Shown here piece after piece: positions 1-3,779 of a stretch of DNA of 14,286 bases. The position numbers and the translations under genes are program-made. Source of the DNA: an uncultured Porphyromonas sp. (GTDB lineage: Bacteria > Bacteroidota > Bacteroidia > Bacteroidales > Porphyromonadaceae); contig NZ_CAMYEZ010000046.1 in NCBI RefSeq assembly GCF_947254915.1, forward strand, positions 1 to 14,286, in the 5' to 3' direction. Below the pieces are notes generated by a model. It made no database searches. It worked only from the letters and a program-made list of their open reading frames with translations, and was not told where the DNA came from. Each line of letters begins with the position of its first letter. The first letter of the stretch is position 1.

Positions 1-21
1 CTCTCCCACGTCTCCCTGTAG

Positions 22-58
22 GGACACACGATCTGTGTGTCCGTTGTGTCAAAGGGTA
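22..58 (-). repeat. Short hairpin with degenerate promoter-like motif (possible outlying unit of the array)
   Basis: A perfect 8-bp stem GGACACAC (22-29) / GTGTGTCC (35-42) encloses the 5-nt loop GATCT. Eight bases further on is CAAAGGGTACT (50-60), which is the array motif CAAAGGTACT with one extra G. The layout, a hairpin followed by the motif, matches the units further right. The hairpin is much shorter than the other units (21 versus 61-69 bp) and lacks the AATTGG loop, so membership is uncertain. Confidence 0.3.
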
Positions 59-68
59 CTCTCCAGTT

Positions 69-92
69 GCTTTCTATATCTAGATAGAAAGC
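69..92. repeat. Perfect 9-bp inverted repeat
   Basis: GCTTTCTAT (69-77) and ATAGAAAGC (84-92) pair perfectly around the 6-nt spacer ATCTAG. It lies just left of hairpin unit 1. It carries no conserved motif and I assign no function. It could be a small protein-binding palindrome or part of a terminator. Confidence 0.45.
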
Positions 93-104
93 ATCCTGAT
101 ATAG

Positions 105-176
105 AAAAGCGTCCTAGCAAAGATCTCCCAACAGCGAACCAATTTCGCTGACGTGGGTGACCTTGACTAGGACGCT
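105..176 (-). ncRNA. Candidate hairpin RNA unit 1
   Basis: The outer stem is AGCGTCCTAG (108-117) / CTAGGACGCT (167-176), perfect over 10 bp. The middle stem 120-130 / 154-164 has one T:T mismatch and one A:C pair (123/161) that becomes U:G in a minus-strand RNA. The apical stem is AGCGAA (133-138) / TTCGCT (144-149) with loop CCAAT, read as ATTGG on the minus strand. AAAA at 105-108 gives a T-run after the stem on the minus strand. The usual promoter-like motif is not recognisable to its right, so this may be a degenerate copy. The structure is seen directly; transcription is inferred. Confidence 0.45.
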
Positions 177-205
177 ATGAGATAGATCTGCTGCTACCTG
201 ATAGG

Positions 206-736
206 TTGGATAGACTTGAGGCTATCGGTAGGAAGCTATTAGTCAAAAGTAAAAAGAAGGTGCTCCTCTGGTCTGCCGTACCCGCACTAGGCATTGACCC
301 TGCTACCGAGAGCCAAGAGGATGTGGAAACGCAGGTTGGATATCCTGATAGCCCTACGACCCGCAGCGGGAACTCTACCGAGGAGGCTCCTTCTCTAAGA
401 GAGAGTTCTGTCAGCGAGTGCGGGCAAGTCCTCATACAGACTTCTGAAGAAGCGGCAGCAGCCCTTTCTGCTCTTCCTGACAGCTCTCAAGGCGAGACTT
501 CTAGACGTGAGGACGGGCAACTCCTCATACTGCCCTCAGAATCAACTGAGGAGGCTGGTGCCCTTTCCAGCCCTACGCCTAGCTCGCCAACAGGAGAGGG
601 TGGATCTGTACCCGTATCGAGAGACGGTCTACCTGCCAAGACCGGCTCGTCTAGTACTATGACTGAGGACAGGAATACTAACGGGGACTCTTCCACAACA
701 TCTCCTTCTAGTGGCAAAGGTAGTGAAAGAAATTGA
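206..736 (+). CDS. Doubtful Ser/Glu/Thr-rich open frame with internal repeats
   Basis: A 176-codon frame opens with TTG at 206. After a basic start (residues 1-19) it is dominated by Ser, Glu, Thr, Pro and Gly. It has no signal peptide, membrane segment or domain I recognise. An internal repeat is visible: CGGGCAASTCCTCATAC at 421-437 and 514-530, 93 bp (31 codons) apart, giving the related peptides CGQVLI and DGQLLI, each followed by an acidic Ser-rich stretch. The stop falls inside the array motif at 715-738. It is the only long open frame in an otherwise non-coding repeat region, has no ATG start and no clear ribosome site. It may be a decayed low-complexity gene or a chance frame over tandemly repeated DNA. 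Confidence 0.2.
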   Translation: MDRLEAIGRKLLVKSKKKVLLWSAVPALGIDPATESQEDVETQVGYPDSPTTRSGNSTEEAPSLRESSVSECGQVLIQTSEEAAAALSALPDSSQGETSRREDGQLLILPSESTEEAGALSSPTPSSPTGEGGSVPVSRDGLPAKTGSSSTMTEDRNTNGDSSTTSPSSGKGSERN

Positions 737-738
737 GA
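715..738 (-). promoter_or_regulatory. Orphan copy of the array promoter-like motif
   Basis: CAAAGGTAGTGAAAGA is followed by two bases and TTGAGA. It is one of nine copies in the window. On the minus strand it reads TACCTTTG, the Bacteroidetes -7 pattern TAnnTTTG. Unlike the other copies I find no convincing 61-69 bp hairpin to its left, so it may mark a unit whose hairpin has decayed or been replaced by the repeated sequence at 206-711. Confidence 0.45.
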
Positions 739-789
739 CCCTGAGAAAATAGAAGTCAGCTATCGGGAGTTTCGTAAGGCAGATAGATA

Positions 790-1275
790 GCGAAAGCTCT
801 CGATTATATAAGCGCTCTCGCTCCAATTGCGAGTGCCACATATAACCAAGAGCTTTCTGTAACCACAAAGGTAGTAAAAGATTTTGAGAGTCTGGTCATC
901 GCGAAGAGGCTTCTGGTTAGCGTATATTCTACCCGCTAATGCAATTTCTCAAGTATGATGTGTCTCGTTGCTATGCTTATGGTCTGAAGGTAGGGCGGAA
1001 AACTTATAGGGTTAAGACGACTATCCTGTCTGTCGTAATGAAGGTGGTCGTAATCAACATCATATTAGTGAAATAGAGTTGCTAGCCCCAAAGCCCGCAA
1101 CATCTCAAGGCGAAATGTCACAGACGCTGACCAACAACTCTATATCACTGGCAAAGTTAATGAAAAGGGGGGGGGGGAGAAACTAATGGTTAAGATCGTC
1201 GTTTGTGTGCTTGGAGATAGTTGGTATTACGAACAGGCTCTTACGGAAATAGAAGAAGGCAAACTGATTGATGAA
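790..1275. repeat. Repeat block A, copy 1
   Basis: This block shares long stretches with 2066-2572: both start with a hairpin unit whose arm contains GCTCTCGATTAT. Both then carry the words GTCTCGTTGCTATGCTTATG, GCCCCAAAGCCCGC, CAGACGCTGACCAACAAC and GAACAGGCTCTTACGGAAAT, in the same order. By eye roughly four bases in five match, with several indels. The similarity ends near GAT at 1275. Together with block X it forms a tandemly duplicated unit. Confidence 0.75.
793..889 (-). ncRNA. Candidate hairpin RNA unit 2
   Basis: Outer stem AAAGCTCT (793-800) / AGAGCTTT (849-856) continues through 801-803 / 846-848, where two A:C pairs become G:U on the minus strand, into TTATAT (804-809) / ATATAA (840-845). 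The apical stem is CTCGC (817-821) / GCGAG (829-833) with loop TCCAATT, which reads AATTGGA on the minus strand. The motif CAAAGGTAGTAAAAGA..TTGAGA is at 866-889, so TACCTTTG on the minus strand ends 10 bp from the hairpin base. Compared with unit 6, three base pairs differ on both sides and pairing is kept. The T-tract on the minus strand is weak (three T). Transcription is inferred. Confidence 0.55.
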
Positions 1276-1329
1276 GTTGGCGCTTTATCTCCCACGTTGC
1301 CTTCAACGAATCAATCTGCCCTTTCCTGA
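939..1329 (+). pseudogene. Decayed gene fragments (copy 1) with an 11-G tract
   Basis: Two short frames look like remains of coding sequence. Frame 939-1076 gives 45 residues with a basic part (YAYGLKVGRKTYRVK) then a hydrophobic run (ILSVVMKVVVINIILV), like a single membrane helix. A second frame, open through 1186-1329, starts MVKIVVCVLGDSWYYEQAL and continues TEIEEGKLIDEV. It resembles the start of the widespread ALxEIExGxLDxxLWAKA-type segment, but this is family memory, not a search. Both are conserved in the copy at 2251-2631, and both are separated by stops and a frame change. A run of 11 G (1167-1177) sits just before the second fragment, keeps its frame open, and is absent from the other copy. 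Confidence 0.4.
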
Positions 1330-1513
1330 GTACAAAGATAAGAAGCCAGTGTCACTCTTACAAATGTCTCGAAGGTTGTCGATGAGAATGGAAGTCCTAG
1401 CGTATGTCTTTGCGAACAGGAGGCGACTATGTGGAGTTTGACTTGGAGTATGCCCGGCCTCGTCGTGATTTGCAGGGGGGATCACAGGAGTGGATAAATG
1501 GAGGTCAGTGTAC

Positions 1514-1622
1514 AAAGAAAAAGCTTCTGCTTTTCTTTCAACCCAAGAGCCCAATTATCTTGCAGGCGGAAATATTAAGCAGAAGCTTATGTCTACCACG
1601 AAGGTAGTGAAAGCGATTGAGA
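1514..1622 (-). ncRNA. Candidate hairpin RNA unit 3
   Basis: The outer stem is perfect over 12 bp: AAGCTTCTGCTT (1521-1532) / AAGCAGAAGCTT (1577-1588). A short TTTC/GAAA step (1536-1539 / 1569-1572) follows. The apical stem is CAAGA (1544-1548) / TCTTG (1558-1562) around GCCCAATTA, which contains AATTGG on the minus strand. The stem runs directly into a T5 tract on the minus strand (A-run 1518-1522). The motif at 1599-1622 is CGAAGGTAGTGAAAGC..TTGAGA, so the -7 box reads TACCTTCG, one base off. Two short open frames across this stretch (1404-1607 and 1490-1726) are not supported as genes. Confidence 0.5.
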
Positions 1623-1770
1623 TAGGCTCTTGTTTGATATGTCCACAGCTTCGCAGAGTTCATTGCTTGCTAGCTCGATGCGCTGGTGTGGATGTGTGTC
1701 AGCGGGCGGAAGTAAGGTGTGAGTAGCGTAATAGGGGAGTGCCCTGGGGAAAAACTGAGGAGTGTGGATA

Positions 1771-1872
1771 AAGAAAGAGTTCTAAGTCAGATAGACCAAC
1801 GGCGAATCAATCTCGCCGACGTGGTCTATCTAGACCTAGAACTTGCTACAAAGATAGTGAAAGAGATTGAGA
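1771..1872 (-). ncRNA. Candidate hairpin RNA unit 4
   Basis: Outer stem AGTTCTA (1778-1784) / TAGAACT (1837-1843) is joined by GTC/GAC to the inner stem AGATAGACCA (1789-1798) / TGGTCTATCT (1822-1831). The apical stem is GGCGA (1801-1805) / TCGCC (1813-1817). Two A:C pairs (1785/1836 and 1806/1812) become U:G on the minus strand. The loop reads GATTGAT on the minus strand. The motif CAAAGATAGTGAAAGA..TTGAGA (1849-1872) puts TATCTTTG 6 bp from the hairpin base. The minus strand after the stem is CTCTTTCTTTAT, terminator-like. Confidence 0.6.
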
Positions 1873-1969
1873 GTTAGAGATAGCCTGCAAGTCGGGTAGC
1901 TCCGCAGTAGGGGAACGCCCGTGAGATTTATGCTGCTCAGCCTGGCAAGCGGCATGCGTCAGAGGCTAT

Positions 1970-2067
1970 AAAAAGAGAGCCACTGAAGGGACGTTTGGTT
2001 GGAGCCAAAGGCATCAACCCCAGCAACAGTAGCTCTCTCAGTAGCAAAGGTACTAAAAGATTTGAGA
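1970..2067 (-). ncRNA. Candidate hairpin RNA unit 5
   Basis: The outer stem AGAGAGCCACTG (1974-1985) / CAGTAGCTCTCT (2027-2038) pairs at 11 of 12 positions. The exception, C1981:A2031, is G:U on the minus strand. The apical arm is GGTTG (1997-2001) / CAACC (2015-2019) with GCC/GGC (2004-2006 / 2010-2012) above it. It lacks the AATTGG loop, so it belongs to a second apical subtype shared only with unit 9. The motif CAAAGGTACTAAAAGA.TTGAGA (2045-2067) is one base shorter than in the other units. The minus strand after the stem continues into TTTTAT. Confidence 0.6.
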
Positions 2068-2572
2068 TAAGCTCTCGATTATCTACGCATCTCCGCTCCA
2101 ATTGCGGACGCACAAGATAACCAAGAGCTTTCTGTGTTTACAAAGGTAGTGAAAGAATTTGAGAGTCCGATAGGGGCGAAGAGGCTTCTGATCTGACTAT
2201 TCGGAGCTTTCAGAAGTATTGGCGTGATCGGCAGTCACAGAGCGAGGGTCTTGATAAGTAAGTATGAAGTGTCTCGTTGCTATGCTTATGGTCTGAAGGT
2301 AGGGCGGAAGACTCATAGCGTTAAGATTACAGTCCTGTGTGTCGTAATGAAGGTGGTTGTAATCGGCCTCATATTAGTGGAGTAGAGCTGTTAGCCCCAA
2401 AGCCCGCAGCTTCTCAAGAGAAATGCCACAGACGCTGACCAACAACCCTACTCCGCTGACAAAGTTAATGAAAATGGTGTGGAAGTTATGGTTAAGATCT
2501 TCGTTTGTTTGCTTGGAGATAGTCTGTATTACGAACAGGCTCTTACGGAAATAGAAGAGAGCGAGCTCATAG
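2066..2572. repeat. Repeat block A, copy 2
   Basis: This is the second copy of the block at 790-1275, diverged and with indels. It begins directly at the end of block X copy 1, which makes the arrangement a tandem A-X-A-X. The similarity to copy 1 ends near GAC at 2572, where a perfect hairpin begins in this copy only. Confidence 0.75.
2069..2164 (-). ncRNA. Candidate hairpin RNA unit 6
   Basis: Outer stem AAGCTCT (2069-2075) / AGAGCTT (2124-2130) continues through CGA/CCA (two A:C pairs) into TTATCT (2079-2084) / AGATAA (2115-2120). The apical stem is TCCGC (2092-2096) / GCGGA (2104-2108) with loop TCCAATT. It is the partner of unit 2 and shows three compensatory pair changes relative to it. 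The motif is at 2141-2164, with -7 box TACCTTTG 11 bp from the hairpin base. It abuts the motif of unit 5, leaving one base between them, so it has no T-tract of its own on the minus strand. Confidence 0.55.
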
Positions 2573-2631
2573 ACAACCTTAACGGCTTGGCAAAAGCCGT
2601 AGTTGTCTATGAGCCTTTAGGAAGTCAGTAA
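2251..2631 (+). pseudogene. Decayed gene fragments (copy 2)
   Basis: The frame 2251-2385 gives KYEVSRCYAYGLKVGRKTHS and then a hydrophobic run (VLCVVMKVVVIGLILV). It is followed by in-frame stops at 2383 and 2392, then a second open stretch, 2395-2631. That stretch includes NATDADQQPYSADKVNENG and MVKIFVCLLGDSLYYEQALT, continuing EIEESELID. Copy 1 (939-1329) keeps the same fragments in the same order. Persistence of both frames despite divergence suggests former coding sequence, but no full-length gene remains in either copy. The last part of the frame runs through the perfect hairpin at 2565-2614. I cannot name the parent protein with confidence. Confidence 0.4.
2565..2614. repeat. Perfect two-stem hairpin without the array motif
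   Basis: GCTCATAGACAAC (2565-2577) / GTTGTCTATGAGC (2602-2614) is a perfect 13-bp stem. Above it, ACGGCTT (2582-2588) / AAGCCGT (2594-2600) is a perfect 7-bp stem with the 5-nt loop GGCAA. It lacks the neighbouring CAAAGGTAGT motif and the T-tract, and at 50 bp it is shorter than the numbered units. It is absent from the equivalent position of block A copy 1. Confidence 0.7.
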
Positions 2632-2824
2632 GGAGTAATCTTCGATGCTTCCATAGGCGAAGGTACGAAACATGTGTCACTCTTACAAGCGGGGACTTCT
2701 CAGCTTCGCAGAGCTGATTGCAAGTTAGCTCGATGCGCTGGTGTGGATGTGTGTCAGCGGACGGAAGTAAGGTGTGAGTAGCGTAATAGGGGAGTGCCCT
2801 GGGGAAAGCTGAGAAGTGTGGATA

Positions 2825-2926
2825 AAGAAAGAGTTCTAAGTCAGATAGACCAACGGCGAACCAATTTCGCCGAGGTGGCCTATCTAGACCTAGAACTCAC
2901 TGCAAAGATAGTAAAAGAGATTGAGA
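2825..2926 (-). ncRNA. Candidate hairpin RNA unit 8
   Basis: It is the homologue of unit 4. The outer stem is AGTTCTA (2832-2838) / TAGAACT (2891-2897). The inner stem is AGATAGACCA (2843-2852) / TGGCCTATCT (2876-2885), with a new A:C pair at C2879 that is U:G on the minus strand. The apical stem is GGCGAA (2855-2860) / TTCGCC (2866-2871), loop CCAAT, so the A:C of unit 4 is a proper A:T here. The motif CAAAGATAGTAAAAGA..TTGAGA is at 2903-2926, 6 bp from the stem. A T-rich tract follows the stem on the minus strand. Confidence 0.6.
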
Positions 2927-3023
2927 GTTAGAGATAGCCTGCAAAACGAGTAGCCCCGCAGTAGGGAAACGCCCATGAGATTTATGCTGCTCAGCCTGGC
3001 AAGTGGTATGCGTCAGAGGCTAC

Positions 3024-3123
3024 AAAAAGAGAGCTACTGAAGGGAACTTTAGTTGGTGCCAATGACAGCAACCCCAGCAACAGTAGCTCTCTCTCAGTAG
3101 CAAAGGTACTAAAAGATTTGAGA
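3024..3123 (-). ncRNA. Candidate hairpin RNA unit 9
   Basis: It is the homologue of unit 5. The outer stem AGAGAGCTACTG (3028-3039) / CAGTAGCTCTCT (3081-3092) is perfect over 12 bp. The apical arm GTTG (3052-3055) / CAAC (3069-3072) is flanked by two pairs that became A:C relative to unit 5 (3051/3073 and 3059/3065). Both are G:U on the minus strand. The motif CAAAGGTACTAAAAGA.TTGAGA is at 3101-3123, 9 bp from the stem. The minus strand after the stem continues into TTTTTGT. Confidence 0.6.
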
Positions 3124-3148
3124 TAAGTTCTCGGACGATCTGTCTCGA

Positions 3149-3368
3149 GCGCAAGGCGTTGAGGATGACAGAGGGGTTGTAGATAAAAAGAGACTGTTGC
3201 ATAAAGGCGAATCGCTGTGTTGCTTTCGGGATTCGGCTTCGGTCACATACGGAGGTATGCTCCCTTCAGACCTCACCCTCAGCGCCTTGCGCTTCATCCT
3301 TTCTGCAAAGTCAGGACAATCTTGCAAGCAAGATTTTGAGACTGTTGACTTTTGCAACAGTCTCAAAA
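3149..3368. repeat. Inverted-repeat relic ending in a 14-bp perfect stem
   Basis: Two nested inverted repeats flank about 80-150 bp: GCGCAAGGCG (3149-3158) / CGCCTTGCGC (3283-3292), and GAGACTGTTGCA (3190-3201) / TGCAACAGTCTC (3353-3364). At the right edge TTTTGAGACTGTTG (3334-3347) / CAACAGTCTCAAAA (3355-3368) forms a perfect 14-bp hairpin with a 7-nt loop, so the GAGACTGTTG word occurs three times. No transposase is encoded; the open frames here (3109-3366 minus, 3197-3379 plus) look accidental. It could be a MITE or an IS end, or a terminator. No clear target-site duplication was seen. Confidence 0.5.
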
Positions 3369-3462
3369 AGAACGCTTGAACGGTTGCCTAAACAGCGGTA
3401 CAATTCCGCTGAGGTTAGACACCTATTCAAGCGCACCACAAAGGTAGTAAAAGAACTTGAGA
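3365..3462 (-). ncRNA. Candidate hairpin RNA unit 10
   Basis: The outer stem is CGCTTGAA (3373-3380) / TTCAAGCG (3426-3433). The middle stem GCCTAA (3386-3391) / TTAGAC (3415-3420) has one pair, C3387:A3419, that is G:U on the minus strand. The apical stem is AGCGG (3394-3398) / CCGCT (3406-3410), with a loop reading AATTGTA on the minus strand. The motif CAAAGGTAGTAAAAGA..TTGAGA (3439-3462) lies 6 bp from the stem. On the minus strand the stem is followed by TTCTTTTTG. It lies outside the duplicated blocks, so its shared design with units 1, 4 and 8 is independent support for the family. Confidence 0.6.
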
Positions 3463-3472
3463 ACCTTAGCAA

Positions 3473-3538
3473 ATCGGAAGAGATCGGAGTATATCGGAGC
3501 TATCAGAGCGGTCGGAGTGGATCGGAGGTGTCGGACTC
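3473..3538. repeat. ATCGGAG word array with about 10-bp period
   Basis: ATCGGAG or close variants begin at 3473, 3483, 3493, 3502, 3511, 3521 and 3530, a spacing of 9-10 bp that places them on the same face of the helix. The same word recurs at 6393, 6402, 6413 and 6770. The array lies about 160 bp upstream of the promoter of the TonB-type gene. It could be a binding array, a curved segment or a degenerate minisatellite. The rest of 3539-3690 shows nothing I can identify. Confidence 0.6.
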
Positions 3539-3694
3539 CTATCAAGACGAGTGGCAGTCCCCGTTAAAACATCGATGCTGTAACCTTTGATACAGCGAAC
3601 GCACGACCGCTAGACCCGAGCTGTGCGCCCCTACGGCGGGCTGCTGGCCTCATCAGGCTACTTATGAGATTTGTGTGGAGTTGATGTCTCAGTG

Positions 3695-3726
3695 TTGGCT
3701 TGCGCATCTAAAAAAAAGTACCTTTG
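3695..3726 (+). promoter_or_regulatory. Probable promoter of the TonB-type outer-membrane gene
   Basis: TTGG (3695-3698) and TACCTTTG (3719-3726) are separated by 20 bp, fitting the Bacteroidetes -33/-7 pattern TTTG..TAnnTTTG. Transcription would begin near 3733. This is downstream of an in-frame ATG at 3675 and therefore decides in favour of the ATG at 3780 as the true start. Confidence 0.65.
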
Positions 3727-3779
3727 CAACAAGCAGTGTAGTAACATACAGACATACAAACATACAGACAAAAAGAGCT

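Larger units (their letters stand above)
1646..2077. repeat. Repeat block X, copy 1
   Basis: This block of about 430 bp is repeated at 2701-3136 with few differences (clearly closer than the two A blocks). Shared landmarks include CAGCTTCGCAGAG at the left edge, GATGCGCTGGTGTGGATGTG, GTAATAGGGGAGTGCCCTGG, hairpin units 4/8 and 5/9, and the end GATAAG.TCTCG. No credible protein is encoded. The closer match than in block A suggests a more recent duplication or gene conversion. Confidence 0.8.
2701..3136. repeat. Repeat block X, copy 2
   Basis: This is the second copy of the block at 1646-2077, the same length to within a few bases. It carries hairpin units 8 and 9, the homologues of units 4 and 5. 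The short stretch before it (2673-2687) has GTGTCACTCTTACAA, also found before copy 1 near 1349. That hints that the duplicated unit originally ran on continuously from block A. Confidence 0.8.

Noticed and set aside
1303..1726. Open frames on both strands around hairpin unit 3 (1303-1554 minus, 1404-1607 plus, 1490-1726 plus)
   Set aside because: They are short, overlap each other and the hairpin, are not preserved in the second repeat unit, and show no signal, domain or ribosome site.
3109..3379. Open frames in the inverted-repeat relic (3109-3366 minus, 3197-3379 plus)
   Set aside because: They run through inverted repeats and the motif of unit 9, have no recognisable protein features, and are best read as chance frames.
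105..3462. CRISPR array
   Set aside because: The repeated motif is separated by irregular distances of about 70 to 730 bp, the intervening DNA is not uniform spacers, and no cas genes are present.
3675..3779. N-terminal extension of the TonB-type protein from ATG 3675
   Set aside because: The extension has no signal peptide character, begins upstream of the likely promoter (3695-3726), and a normal signal peptide starts at 3780.
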